A stretch of 64,000 bases of DNA from Planctomycetales bacterium ZRK34. Its GTDB lineage: Bacteria; Planctomycetota; Phycisphaerae; Phycisphaerales; Zrk34. Of the stretch, positions 40,807 through 50,015 are shown piece by piece (the stretch's first letter is position 1; every line of letters starts with the position of its first letter). The notes under the pieces are model-generated. The model made no database searches, had not been told where the DNA came from, and saw only the letters and a list, made by a program, of their open reading frames with translations. Where the stretch lies: the NCBI GenBank assembly GCA_014873095.1, contig CP050848.1, forward strand, positions 5,391,850-5,455,849, in the 5' to 3' direction. Position numbers and translations under genes: made by a program.

Positions 40807-42645
40807 TCATTTCGCTAATTTCGCGATCACTCGCCACACCTGATACGGCGAAAACTGCAACCCGGTTCGCGCGTTGAATTCAGCCACGATGTGGTCGAAA
40901 TCATCCGTAAACGGCAGTTGATCCCGCAGCGAGAGCTTGCCGATGGCCGCCTCGACGAGTTCGGTCAGCACGGTGGTCTGATCGCCGGTGATGATCGGCG
41001 GCTTCTCGCGGGCCTTGCCCAGACGCGGCAGTTTCCCAGCCTTGCGCAGATTGTGAAGACGGTGAAACAGATCGGTGCGTGACCGCCCCCCTGCCGCTGC
41101 TTTGTAGATCGACTCGAACTCATCGGTATACGGCAGATCGTCGAGCGTGCGATCGGCCTGTTCGTACGCGGTGACCAGCACACTGTCAGTGATGTCGTAT
41201 TGCGGAGCATCGCCGAAAAGGCCGGCGGGCGTGTCCCCCTCTTGTTCCTCCGATAGCCGCTTTTTCCATGCTTCAAGCTGCTGGCGATACCCAGACAGGC
41301 CCGCATTGCCATAGGTCTGGTAGCGTTTGACGACGTTTTCAGCCCCGAGCCATTCCATCACGTCAGCCTCGATCACGGTCGTCTCGGCGATCGTGTTCAT
41401 CTGCTCGACGGTCAGATCCGAAAGCTGCGTGATGGAGTTGTCGATGCAGTGATGCACCAGAGCGCCGACGTACTGATGAGCCGTGCGGAACGGCACGCCC
41501 TTAGTGACGAGGTACTCGGCCAGCGCGGTGGCGTCCATGTATCCGCGGGACATATCCGGTGATTTGAATTTCGCGGAACGCACGATGCCGGCCGCCATCT
41601 GGAGGCAGTCCTTGACCGTGTCATACGCCGCGAAGACGTGACGCTTGTCTTCCTGCAGATCGCGGTTGTACCCGATGGTGATGCCCTTGCAGATCGTCAG
41701 CAGCGCCATCAGGTGGCCGTATACGTTGCCGCACCGCCCGCGGATTAGCTCGAGCATGTCCGGGTTCCGCTTCTGCGGCATCATCGATGAGCCCGTCGTG
41801 TAGGCGTCGCCAATCGTGAGCATCCCGAACTCAACCGTCATGTAGATGATCCACTGCTCGGCCCAGCGGGAAAGCCACATTGAAATTGTCGACAACGTGT
41901 ACACGAAATCGAGGGCCAGATCACGGTTAGCCGTGGAGTACATACTGCTGGGACTGGCAGAGCCGGTCCGTAGTGCCTCAGCGGTATGATCACGATCAAG
42001 CGGCAATGATGATCCCGCGATCGCCCCACTGCCCAACGGCGTTGATCGATTTCTCGTGTCGGATGCAATTAGCCGTTGCCAACAGCGATCAAACGCTTCG
42101 ATCCATGCCATACATTCACCACCGACAACGATCGGCTGTGCTCGCTGCAAGTGTGTATAACTTGGAATTACCGTATCGCCGTTGCGTTCCGCCAGCTTGT
42201 AAAACTCATGAATCAGCGTCCATACCTGATCGGATTGCAGTTCACTGATTGCATCGCGAATCCACAAATGCAAATCCGTTGCCACCTGGTCATTACGACT
42301 CCGCCCCGTGTGCAACTTCCGCCCGGGGTCGCCGATCTTTTCGATCAGGGCGGCTTCGATGCACATGTGGACGTCTTCGAGTTCGACCTTCCAGCCGGGC
42401 CAGTTCTGACCCTGCTCGGTGATCTCGGCTTCGATCTCGCCGAGGCCCTTTTCGATGGCGGCCAGCTCGTCGGCGTTGATCAGTTCGACGTGGCAGAGCA
42501 TGCGGGCGTGGGCGATCGAGCCGGCGATGTCGTGCTTGTACATGCGCGTGTCATAGCTGATCGACTCGACGAAGCGTTCGGCCAGGGCGTCGGACTCAGA
42601 GCCGCCGCTCTTGGCGTGCTCCCAGGGTTTGCGTGTCTGACTCAT
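40807..42645 (-). CDS. argH: Argininosuccinate lyase with duplicated C-terminal helical extension
   Basis: 612 residues from the ATG at 42645 (the frame opens at 42753). Residues 1 to about 490 are ArgH: KLHTGRSRNDQVATDL, YTHLQRAQPIV and the fumarase/lyase signature TTGSSMMPQKRNPD. It cleaves argininosuccinate to arginine and fumarate. Normal ArgH has about 460 residues; the extra 120 hold two similar units, LPYTDEFESIYKAAAGGRSR and LPFTDDFDHIVAEFNARTGL, each followed by a helix. Their role is unknown. Confidence 0.9.
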   Translation of the reverse strand: MSQTRKPWEHAKSGGSESDALAERFVESISYDTRMYKHDIAGSIAHARMLCHVELINADELAAIEKGLGEIEAEITEQGQNWPGWKVELEDVHMCIEAALIEKIGDPGRKLHTGRSRNDQVATDLHLWIRDAISELQSDQVWTLIHEFYKLAERNGDTVIPSYTHLQRAQPIVVGGECMAWIEAFDRCWQRLIASDTRNRSTPLGSGAIAGSSLPLDRDHTAEALRTGSASPSSMYSTANRDLALDFVYTLSTISMWLSRWAEQWIIYMTVEFGMLTIGDAYTTGSSMMPQKRNPDMLELIRGRCGNVYGHLMALLTICKGITIGYNRDLQEDKRHVFAAYDTVKDCLQMAAGIVRSAKFKSPDMSRGYMDATALAEYLVTKGVPFRTAHQYVGALVHHCIDNSITQLSDLTVEQMNTIAETTVIEADVMEWLGAENVVKRYQTYGNAGLSGYRQQLEAWKKRLSEEQEGDTPAGLFGDAPQYDITDSVLVTAYEQADRTLDDLPYTDEFESIYKAAAGGRSRTDLFHRLHNLRKAGKLPRLGKAREKPPIITGDQTTVLTELVEAAIGKLSLRDQLPFTDDFDHIVAEFNARTGLQFSPYQVWRVIAKLAK

Positions 42646-42808
42646 AGTCGGACATGATACGGCGTGTTTGGCCGGGGGCCAAAGGCGGCGTATCCTTTGA
42701 GGCTCGCGGGGCATCAGAAGACTGCAAAGTTGGCCGATTCGGGCCGATGGCACTAGAATGGGTCATCGCCCCTGCACGGCCGCTTCGACTCGAAAGGATT
42801 CGTCATTC

Positions 42809-43066
42809 ATGAATGCTGATTCGTCCAGCAAAACCGACAGCGTGCGTCAACGCGTCGAGGAGGTCATCCAGATGATCCGCCCCTCGGTCCAATCCGACGG
42901 CGGCGATATCGAACTGGTCGACATCACCGACGAAGGCGTCGTGCAGATCCGTTTTCACGGGGAATGCGTGGGCTGCCCTTCCAGCAGCATGACGCTTCAG
43001 CACGGCGTGGAGAAGAACGTGCGGGCGCGCGTGCCGGAAGTCACCTCCGTCGTGGCCGTGCCGTAA
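42809..43066 (+). CDS. nfuA: NifU-like C-terminal-domain protein (Nfu Fe-S carrier)
   Basis: 85 residues from the ATG at 42809, with AAAGGA upstream. The Nfu domain is complete: IRPSVQSDGGDIELVDITDE, RFHGECVGCPSSSMTLQHGV, with the cluster-binding CxxC in ECVGC. Such proteins carry [4Fe-4S] clusters to target enzymes. The WcaF-like gene starts three bases after its stop, suggesting co-transcription. No degenerate HesB-type domain is present, so it is the minimal form. Confidence 0.87.
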   Translation: MNADSSSKTDSVRQRVEEVIQMIRPSVQSDGGDIELVDITDEGVVQIRFHGECVGCPSSSMTLQHGVEKNVRARVPEVTSVVAVP

Positions 43067-43069
43067 GAC

Positions 43070-43633
43070 ATGTCAGACAAGCCGCCCGTCCAACTCGCCA
43101 GGTATGACAACAGCGACTATTGCCCGGGCGCCGGGCGAGCGGTGCGTGCGGTCTGGTTCATCCTCAACGAAATCATCATCCGCTGTCGGCTGAACTCCTT
43201 TTCGGGGTTGCGCGTGGCGACGCTTCGCGCGTTTGGGGCGAAGATCGGCGACGGCGTCGTGATCAAACCGGGCGTATCCGTGAAGTATCCCTGGAACCTG
43301 AGCATCGGCGATCACACATGGATCGGCGAAGGCGCGTGGCTCGATTCGCTGACAACGATCAACATCGGGGCCAACTGCTGCATCAGCCAGGGCGCGTACC
43401 TTTGCACGGGCAATCATGACTGGGCCGATCCGGCGTTCGGGCTGGTGGTCAAACCGATCGTGATCGAAGACGGCGCGTGGGTGGCGGCCAAGGCGGTCGT
43501 GCTGCCGGGCGTGACGCTGGGTGATCACAGCATTCTCACCGCGGGATCGGTCGCCTCGAAGAAGACCGAATCGTACGGCATTTACCGTGGCAATCCCGCC
43601 GAGCGCGTGGGCGAGCGGACGATCCGCGGGTAA
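43070..43633 (+). CDS. WcaF-like hexapeptide-repeat acetyltransferase
   Basis: 187 residues. The N-terminal part (YCPGAGRAVRAVWFILNEII) is typical of WcaF/colanic acid acetyltransferases, and the hexapeptide helix follows (IGDGVVIKPGVSVKYPWNLS, IGDHTWIGEGAWLDSLTTIN). The catalytic His appears in LCTGNHDW; the C-terminal VLPGVTLGDHSILTAGSVAS is the family end. It likely acetylates a sugar of a surface polysaccharide using acetyl-CoA. Confidence 0.87.
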   Translation: MSDKPPVQLARYDNSDYCPGAGRAVRAVWFILNEIIIRCRLNSFSGLRVATLRAFGAKIGDGVVIKPGVSVKYPWNLSIGDHTWIGEGAWLDSLTTINIGANCCISQGAYLCTGNHDWADPAFGLVVKPIVIEDGAWVAAKAVVLPGVTLGDHSILTAGSVASKKTESYGIYRGNPAERVGERTIRG

Positions 43634-43672
43634 AATGCAGTCCCGCCGCCGACTCGCTTTCTAAGAGACAAC

Positions 43673-44518
43673 ATGAAACGCATTCTTCTCACGTTGACGC
43701 TGTGCGCGATCGCTGCCTCATCGGTTCAGGCTGACAAAAGCCTGGCGGGTCGCGCCTGTCGATCGGTCCATCTGGGCTACAGCGGCCCGCAAGGCACCGC
43801 TTTCTACAACGAGGCGAAAGTCACACAGTCAGCCGACGGCAGTTATTTCATGGTCTGCGGATGGAACACGGGCTACTTCGGCATCCAGGAGATTCGCAAC
43901 GGGCGCAAGGTCGTGATCTTCTCGGTGTGGGACAACCACCGCGGGAATGACCCGAATGCCGTGCCGGAGGATGTGCAGGTCGGCATTCTGCACGAAGGCG
44001 AGGGCGTGAAGGTCAGCCGCTTCGGCGGGGAAGGCACCGGCGGCAAGAGCATGTTCGATTACGACTGGCAGATCGGTCAGACGTACCGCTTTCTGGTGAC
44101 CGCCAGGCCAAACGGACAACGGACAGAATATGCCGGGTATTTCTACCTGCCGGAGAAACAGCAGTGGAAGCACCTGGTCACGTTTTCAACACTGACCGGC
44201 GGTAAACACCTCGGCGGGTATTACTCGTTTGTCGAAGACTTCCGACGCAACGGCGAGTCGACCAAACACGCCCGAGAGGCGTTGTACACCAACGGCTGGG
44301 TGCGCGACGTGTCGGGGGCATGGCGACCGCTGATCGAGGCGAAGTTCACCGCCGACTCCAACCCGGCGATGACGATCGACGCCGGCGTGCGCGACAGATG
44401 GTTTTATCTGGTCACCGGCGGGCAGACGGAAAACACGGGCACAAAACTCTGGCAGAAGATTACTCGGCCGGTCCAAGCGGGCAGCACACCGCCTGCGGAC
44501 CTGCCGGGCATCAAGTGA
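43673..44518 (+). CDS. Secreted DUF3472-domain protein
   Basis: 281 residues with a signal peptide (ILLTLTLCAIAASSVQA). The DUF3472 pattern is visible: FMVCGWNTGYFGIQEIRNGR, FSVWDNHRGNDPNAV, RFGGEGTGGKSMFDYDW, AGYFYLPEKQQWKHLVTFST and the later LGGYYSFVEDFRRNGES. The fold is carbohydrate-binding-like and the family is common in planctomycetes and Bacteroidetes; activity is unknown. It converges with proC, whose stop directly abuts. Confidence 0.8.
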   Translation: MKRILLTLTLCAIAASSVQADKSLAGRACRSVHLGYSGPQGTAFYNEAKVTQSADGSYFMVCGWNTGYFGIQEIRNGRKVVIFSVWDNHRGNDPNAVPEDVQVGILHEGEGVKVSRFGGEGTGGKSMFDYDWQIGQTYRFLVTARPNGQRTEYAGYFYLPEKQQWKHLVTFSTLTGGKHLGGYYSFVEDFRRNGESTKHAREALYTNGWVRDVSGAWRPLIEAKFTADSNPAMTIDAGVRDRWFYLVTGGQTENTGTKLWQKITRPVQAGSTPPADLPGIK

Positions 44519-45325
44519 TCACTTGCCCAGTTCTTTGGAACGAGCGGCGGCGGCGCGAATCGCCTCGGCGATGTGACTGCGCACTTGCTGTGTTTCCATG
44601 TGCTCGATGGCTGCCTGCGTGGTGCCGCCGGGGCTGGTGACCTTGCGACGGAGCGTGGCAGCCGGATCATCGGACTCTTTGAGCAGCGTGGCGGCGCCGA
44701 GAATCGTCTGCTGGGTCAGCCGGTCCGCGACCTCGGCGCTGAGCCCGAGCGATTCGGCGGCTTCGGCCATCGCTTCGGCGAGATAGAAGATGTACGCCGG
44801 GCCTGAACCCGATACGGCCGTCACCGCGTCGAGGTCCGGTTCAGGCAATACGACCGCTTCACCGGCCGCCTGAAAGATCTGCATGGTCAACAATTCGTCA
44901 CCCGGTTTGGCATGCTCACCAAGCGCGACACCTGACATGCCGAGCCCCGACAGAAGCGGCGTGTTCGGCATGACACGTACGATGCGAAGCGGTTTGCCAA
45001 GCAGATCGGCGATCTTCTTCGCCGACAGACCGGCCATGATCGAGATGACGATCTGATGTTCGACGTCGAATGATTGCAACTCGTCAACAATTTTCGGAAA
45101 TACCTGCGGCTTGACAGCGAGCATCACCTGCGCAGCGGAATCGACCACATGGCGATTGTGCTCACCGGTAGCGCAGCCGAGCTTCTCGAACACGACGCGC
45201 CGGTCGGCCGAGGGATCGGACACGATGATTTTGTCCGGGCTGACGATCTGCTGATCGATCGCCGCGCGGACGATGGCTTCGGCCATGTTGCCGGCCCCGA
45301 TGACACCGAGTTCGTATTGCATCAT
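44519..45325 (-). CDS. proC: Pyrroline-5-carboxylate reductase
   Basis: 268 residues. The NADPH motif GVIGAGNMAEAIVRA opens the protein; VMLAVKPQVFPKIVDEL, RVMPNTPLLSGLGMSGVALG and AVSGSGPAYIFYLAEAMAEA are diagnostic of ProC. It makes the last step of proline synthesis. The start overlaps the tyrA stop by four bases (ATGA). ProB, the first step, lies at 50016 in the same window. Confidence 0.93.
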   Translation of the reverse strand: MMQYELGVIGAGNMAEAIVRAAIDQQIVSPDKIIVSDPSADRRVVFEKLGCATGEHNRHVVDSAAQVMLAVKPQVFPKIVDELQSFDVEHQIVISIMAGLSAKKIADLLGKPLRIVRVMPNTPLLSGLGMSGVALGEHAKPGDELLTMQIFQAAGEAVVLPEPDLDAVTAVSGSGPAYIFYLAEAMAEAAESLGLSAEVADRLTQQTILGAATLLKESDDPAATLRRKVTSPGGTTQAAIEHMETQQVRSHIAEAIRAAAARSKELGK

Positions 45326-46197
45326 GACTTCCTTTTGGCGTTCTGTTTGATCCAGCGATCGCGGACGCCCCGGGCGGATTCGAGAATCTCCAGCAGACGC
45401 GAACGATCACCGTCGGCGATGATCTGACGCAGATTCTGAGTCAGCGTGACAAACTGGTCCATCGCCTCGACGACAGGGCCGGCGTTGTCGAGGAAGATGT
45501 CAGCCCAAAGCTCACCGTCACCGCTGGCGATGCGCGTGGTGTCGGTGAAGCCGGTCGAAGCGACCTCGAGTCCGCCCCCCTGCTCGGCGGCCAGCACGAG
45601 AAGAACCGCCATCGCATGGGGCAGATGAGAAATGTGGGCGACCATCTGATCATGCTCGGCGGGCGTGGCGCGGTAGGTCACCATGCCGAGTGTCTGCCAC
45701 AGGGCGGAGACCTGGTCGACTGCCTGATCGAGGGTTTGATCCGTCGGCGTGATGATCACGGGCTTGTTGCGGAACAACTCCGTGCGGGCGTGGGCGGCGC
45801 CGGTCGATTCGCTGCCGGCCATGGGATGCGAGCCGACGAAACGCCCGGGATTCGGCAGCGCCTTTTCCGCCGCTTCGACGATCGAAAGCTTGGTCGAGCC
45901 CACATCGGTGATGACTGCATCGGAGTCTGCCGAGGTCGCCAGTTGCTCCAGCAGAGCGGGGATCGTGCCGACGGGAGCGCAGAGCACGATCATGTCGCTG
46001 CCGTCGACGCCGGTTGCTAGATCGGCGGTGGCGATGTTGACGCAGCCGAGCGCGACGGCGGCGTCACGTGTTGACTGTTTCCGAGCCACACCGATGATTT
46101 TGCCGTCGTATCCCGCGGCGCGCAGCGCCAGGCCGATGGAACCGCCCAGCAGGCCGGTGCCGACGATGGTGATTTGTCTTGAGTCCAGTGTCTGCAT
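45322..46197 (-). CDS. tyrA: Prephenate dehydrogenase
   Basis: 291 residues from the ATG at 46197, where the dehydrogenase fold begins (ITIVGTGLLGGSIGLALRAA). Further motifs: IVLCAPVGTIPALLEQLA, ITDVGSTKLSIVEAAE, FVGSHPMAGSESTGAAHA and HDQMVAHISHLPHAMAVLL. It converts prephenate to 4-hydroxyphenylpyruvate for tyrosine. It forms a two-gene operon with proC. No ACT or chorismate-mutase domain is attached. Divergent from accA. Confidence 0.92.
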   Translation of the reverse strand: MQTLDSRQITIVGTGLLGGSIGLALRAAGYDGKIIGVARKQSTRDAAVALGCVNIATADLATGVDGSDMIVLCAPVGTIPALLEQLATSADSDAVITDVGSTKLSIVEAAEKALPNPGRFVGSHPMAGSESTGAAHARTELFRNKPVIITPTDQTLDQAVDQVSALWQTLGMVTYRATPAEHDQMVAHISHLPHAMAVLLVLAAEQGGGLEVASTGFTDTTRIASGDGELWADIFLDNAGPVVEAMDQFVTLTQNLRQIIADGDRSRLLEILESARGVRDRWIKQNAKRKS

Positions 46198-46324
46198 ACA
46201 AACGCTCTTAGGCCGGTATAATACTCGCTTACGCCGCCATGCTAGCCGATCACGGCACGCGTGGCGATACCCCCGGATTCCCGGTTGATCCCCGGGCCTC
46301 TGGATGTCCCCGACGGAGACGATC

Positions 46325-47299
46325 ATGGCCAACGGAAGCTACGAGGGCTCTTTCCAATTGGAATTCGAGAAGCCGCTGGTGCAACTCGAAAAGCAGATCG
46401 CCGAGCTGGAGCGTCACGAAGATGCCGCCGGTGATTTCGCCAGTGAGATCAAAAAGCTGCGCGCCAGCTATTCGACGCTGTTGAAAAAGACCTACGCCAA
46501 GCTCACACCATGGCAGACGGTGCAGGTGGCGCGCCATCCCGGTCGGCCGCAGTCGATCGATTACATCCGCACCTTCGTGAAAGACTTTGCGGAGCTTCAC
46601 GGCGACCGCCGCTACGGCGACGATCCGGCGATCATCACCGGCTTCGGCCGCATCGGTCCGTACAAGTGCATGGTCGTCGCCCACAACAAGGGCAAGGAAA
46701 CCAAGGAAAAGATCGCCTGCCATTTCGGCTGCGCTCACCCCGAGGGCTACCGCAAGGCTATGGCCAAAATGAAGCTCGCCGAAAAGTTCGGCCTGCCGAT
46801 CGTGACGTTCATCGACACGCCCGGCGCCTACCCCGGCATCGGTGCTGAAGAGCGCGGCCAGGCCGAGGCGATCGCCTACAACCTGCGCGAGATGGCGAAG
46901 CTGAAAGTCCCGGTCGTGTGCGTCGTCATCGGCGAGGGCGGTTCCGGCGGAGCGCTGGGCATCGGCGTCGGCGATCGCATCGCGATGCTGCAGTACGCCT
47001 GGTACAGCGTGATCAGCCCCGAGGGCTGTGCGGCGATTCTGTGGAAGACCGGCGAAAAAGCTTCCGCGGCCGCGGAGCAACTGCACCTGACCGCCAAGGA
47101 AAACCTCAAACTCGGCATCGTCGATGAAGTCATCGACGAACCCCTCGGCGGGGCGCACCGTGACCTGTCCGCCACCGCCGAGCAGGTTGAAAAATGGATC
47201 GTGCAGTCGCTGCGTGAACTCAACCGCTACAAGGTCGACAATCTCGTCAAACGCCGCTACGACAAGTTCCGCGCACTGGGCCAAACGGCGGCTTCATGA
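46325..47299 (+). CDS. accA: Acetyl-CoA carboxylase carboxyltransferase, alpha subunit
   Basis: 324 residues from the ATG at 46325, with GGAGA upstream. AccA features: LEKQIAELERHEDAAGDFAS, LTPWQTVQVARHPGRPQSID, GDRRYGDDPAIITGFGRIG, TFIDTPGAYPGIGAEERGQA and GEGGSGGALGIGVGDRI. It transfers the carboxyl group from biotin to acetyl-CoA in fatty acid synthesis, paired with AccD (not in the window). The stop overlaps the ROK kinase start by four bases. Confidence 0.96.
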   Translation: MANGSYEGSFQLEFEKPLVQLEKQIAELERHEDAAGDFASEIKKLRASYSTLLKKTYAKLTPWQTVQVARHPGRPQSIDYIRTFVKDFAELHGDRRYGDDPAIITGFGRIGPYKCMVVAHNKGKETKEKIACHFGCAHPEGYRKAMAKMKLAEKFGLPIVTFIDTPGAYPGIGAEERGQAEAIAYNLREMAKLKVPVVCVVIGEGGSGGALGIGVGDRIAMLQYAWYSVISPEGCAAILWKTGEKASAAAEQLHLTAKENLKLGIVDEVIDEPLGGAHRDLSATAEQVEKWIVQSLRELNRYKVDNLVKRRYDKFRALGQTAAS

Positions 47300-48204
47300 G
47301 TGATCACGACCTGTTGCTGGGCTTCGACATCGGCGGCACCAAGTCGTCGGTGGTGCTCGGCGATACAGGCGGCCGCGTGATTGATCGTCATGAATGCCCG
47401 ACGATTGATCCCGATCACACACTTGCAATTCTGTTGGATGCGGCGCGGCCGATGTGCGCCGATCGCCGCCCCATTGCCGCCGGCGTCAGCGTTGGCAGCC
47501 CGCTGGATCGTCAGCGCGGCCTGATTCAGGCGCCGGCCAATCTGCCGGATTGGATCGATGTGCCGGTCGTGCAGCGCATTCAGCAGGTTTTCGACATTCC
47601 GGTGAATCTCGAAAACGACGCCGACGCCGGGGCCTTGGCCGAGTGGGTATGGGGTCTGAATCGACAGGTCGACGACATGGCCTATCTGACCTGCGGTACA
47701 GGTCAGGGCGGCGGGCTGATCCTCGGCGGGCGGTTGCACCGCGGTGTCAGCAATCTGGCCGGCGAGATCGGCCACGTGCGCCTGCGGCCGGACGGGCCGA
47801 TCGGGTGCAACAAGGCCGGCAGTGTCGAGGGTTTCACCAGCGGCAAGGCGCTGGCCGAGCGTGCCCGCCGCATGGGCATGAGCGATGACGGCTTGACCGG
47901 TCGCGATGTTGGCCAGGCCGCTCGCGCGGGAGACGCCTTGGCGTTGAAGGTGGTCGAGGAACACGCCGCCGACCTCGGTCGCACGTGTGCGATCCTCATC
48001 GATGTGCTCAATCCCCAACGGATCAGTCTCGGGTCGCTGGTGATTCGACTGGTTGATCTGATGCTGCCGACGATCCGGCGCGTCGCTGAAGAGGAATCGA
48101 TGCCGAGGTCATTCGCCGCCTGTACGATCGACGCGGCGGCACTTGGCGATCGCGTGCAGGATCTGGCTGCTCTGGCCACGGCAACACTGGCACTAGAGCA
48201 CTGA
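47296..48204 (+). CDS. ROK-family sugar kinase (glucokinase-like)
   Basis: 302 residues. The ATP motif GFDIGGTKSSVVLGD, the sugar-binding VNLENDADAGALAEWVWG with its Asp, and AYLTCGTGQGGGLILGGRLH are ROK features. The usual zinc motif CxCGxxGC is changed to IGCNKAGSVEGF and has lost most Cys. It phosphorylates a hexose or N-acetylhexosamine. Coupled to accA by ATGA; its 3' end overlaps the convergent kdsA stop by 12 bases. Confidence 0.85.
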   Translation: MSDHDLLLGFDIGGTKSSVVLGDTGGRVIDRHECPTIDPDHTLAILLDAARPMCADRRPIAAGVSVGSPLDRQRGLIQAPANLPDWIDVPVVQRIQQVFDIPVNLENDADAGALAEWVWGLNRQVDDMAYLTCGTGQGGGLILGGRLHRGVSNLAGEIGHVRLRPDGPIGCNKAGSVEGFTSGKALAERARRMGMSDDGLTGRDVGQAARAGDALALKVVEEHAADLGRTCAILIDVLNPQRISLGSLVIRLVDLMLPTIRRVAEEESMPRSFAACTIDAAALGDRVQDLAALATATLALEH

Positions 48205-49008
48205 TCGAATATTCGCCACCTGCCCCAACAGTTCCATCGCGACCGGAATCGGCAGCACCGTCGCGCCGTCGCTGAGCGCGTTGGCGGGATCGGGGTGGGT
48301 TTCGATAAACAGCGCATCAACCCCCGCCGCAACGGCAGCCCGCGCCAGCAGCGCGGCACGATCGGGGCGGCCGCCGGACTTGGTGCCCTGCCCGCCGGGT
48401 TGCTGGGTCGAATGCGTCACATCGAAACAGACGGGGTAGCCGAGTTCAGCCATGTCGCCGAGACCGATGAAGTCGTTGACCAGGCGGTTGTACCCGAAGA
48501 AGGTGCCGCGTTCGGTGAGCATGATGCCGGCAGCCTCGGCCTCTTCGAGTTTCTTCACGACGTTGGTCATCTCGGCCGGTGAAAGGAACTGGCCTTTTTT
48601 CACATTCACGGGTTTGCCCGTGACGGCGGCGGCGGCGAGCAGATCCGTCTGCCGACAAAGGAACGCGGGAATCTGCAGCAGATCCACCGCCTGCCCGACG
48701 GCCGCAGCCTGATGCGACTCGTGCAGATCGGTCGTGGTGGGCACGCCGAGTTTGGCGCCGACCTGTTCGATAATCTTCAGCCCTTCGTCGAGCCCGGGGC
48801 CGCGTGGGCTGGTGATCGACGACCGGTTGGCCTTGTCGAAACTGGCCTTGAAAATGTAGCCTAGACCCAGTTCGCCGCACCGCTCGGCGACGGCCGCGCC
48901 GATCTGCAGGCACTGGTCCAGCGATTCGATCACACACGGGCCGGCGATGATGACCAGCGGGTTCGGCCGGCCGATCGGGATGTTCACGACTTTGCAGGTA
49001 TGGGCCAT
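48193..49008 (-). CDS. kdsA: 3-deoxy-8-phosphooctulonate synthase
   Basis: 271 residues, typical. The family signatures are NPLVIIAGPCVIESLDQCL, FKASFDKANRSSITSPRGPG, TTTDLHESHQAAAVGQAVDL, GKPVNVKKGQFLSPAEM and DVTHSTQQPGGQGTKSGG. It condenses PEP and arabinose-5-phosphate to Kdo-8-phosphate for LPS. Together with waaA at 51134 it shows that this host makes Kdo-containing lipid A, in keeping with a Gram-negative outer membrane. Confidence 0.95.
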   Translation of the reverse strand: MAHTCKVVNIPIGRPNPLVIIAGPCVIESLDQCLQIGAAVAERCGELGLGYIFKASFDKANRSSITSPRGPGLDEGLKIIEQVGAKLGVPTTTDLHESHQAAAVGQAVDLLQIPAFLCRQTDLLAAAAVTGKPVNVKKGQFLSPAEMTNVVKKLEEAEAAGIMLTERGTFFGYNRLVNDFIGLGDMAELGYPVCFDVTHSTQQPGGQGTKSGGRPDRAALLARAAVAAGVDALFIETHPDPANALSDGATVLPIPVAMELLGQVANIRSVL

Positions 49009-49079
49009 GGGCGAAGTGTAGCACGAATGCCGATGCAGGAAAGTCGCCCGCTTCGGCGTTGTGCCCGAAAGGTAACACC

Positions 49080-50012
49080 ATGAAATACGCCGCTGTGACC
49101 ATCGCGTTGCTGATCGCCCTGCTGACTGCTCACACCCAGGCCGCCGACTATCACTGGCAACGCGAGGCGGATCAGTCCATCGCTCTGATGCAAGGCGATC
49201 AGATCATCTGGCAGTTTCACTATGCCAGCGGGCAGACCAAACCCTACTTCCACCCCGTCGCTCTGCCCGGCGGCCCGACACTCACCGAACGCTCCCCCGC
49301 CGATCATCCCTGGCACTACGCCCTGTGGTTTTCATGGAAGTACATCAACAAGGTCAACTACTGGGAAGAGGATCGCAAGACCGGCCTGCCCGACGGTCGC
49401 ACCTCATGGTCAAACGTGCATGTCGACACACGTGCTGATCACTCCGCGACGATCACCATGGACCTGTCATATCAAACACCGGACGCCCCGCCGGTGGCCA
49501 TCGAACATCGCACCATCGCGGTCAGCGCCCCGCGCGCCGATGGCGTGTACCACCTGAACTGGACATCGAAGTTCACCGCGAAGCAGGACGCCTTGCTCGA
49601 TCGCACACCGCGTCACGGGCCCGAGGGTAAAGTCTGGGGCGGGTATGCGGGGCTCTCTGTGCGATTCAACAATGCCATGGCCGAACGTGAATGCGCGACG
49701 GCCGCCGGGCCGGTGCAATTTGATGGCGTTCGTGCCTGGCCGCATGCGATGGCCGCGGATTACTCCGGCCGTATCGCCGGCATACTCGTCGGCATCGCTG
49801 CATTGGATCATCCCGACAACCCGCGTTCGCCCACGCCGTGGTACCTGATCCGCAGCGACACGATGAGCTACATGAACGCAGCCCTGCTGGCAGACGACGC
49901 GCTGCCGCTGAAGGCCGGCCAGTCGATGACGCTGAACTATCGTGTGATCGTTCACCCGGAGCGCTTGACCGCCGAGCAACTGCGAGCGGCCTGTTCAGAC
50001 TGGTTGCAATGA
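49080..50012 (+). CDS. Secreted DUF6807/PmoA-like protein
   Basis: 310 residues from the ATG at 49080. A signal peptide (YAAVTIALLIALLTAHTQA) precedes a beta-rich body with the family motifs YASGQTKPYFHPVALPGGPT, DHPWHYALWFSWKYINKVNY and, later, GYAGLSVRFNN and DHPDNPRSPTPWYLI. DUF6807 (methane oxygenase PmoA annotation) proteins are plentiful in planctomycetes; their action is unknown, and the PmoA name is misleading. Converges with proB. Confidence 0.78.
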   Translation: MKYAAVTIALLIALLTAHTQAADYHWQREADQSIALMQGDQIIWQFHYASGQTKPYFHPVALPGGPTLTERSPADHPWHYALWFSWKYINKVNYWEEDRKTGLPDGRTSWSNVHVDTRADHSATITMDLSYQTPDAPPVAIEHRTIAVSAPRADGVYHLNWTSKFTAKQDALLDRTPRHGPEGKVWGGYAGLSVRFNNAMAERECATAAGPVQFDGVRAWPHAMAADYSGRIAGILVGIAALDHPDNPRSPTPWYLIRSDTMSYMNAALLADDALPLKAGQSMTLNYRVIVHPERLTAEQLRAACSDWLQ

Positions 50013-50015
50013 TCA

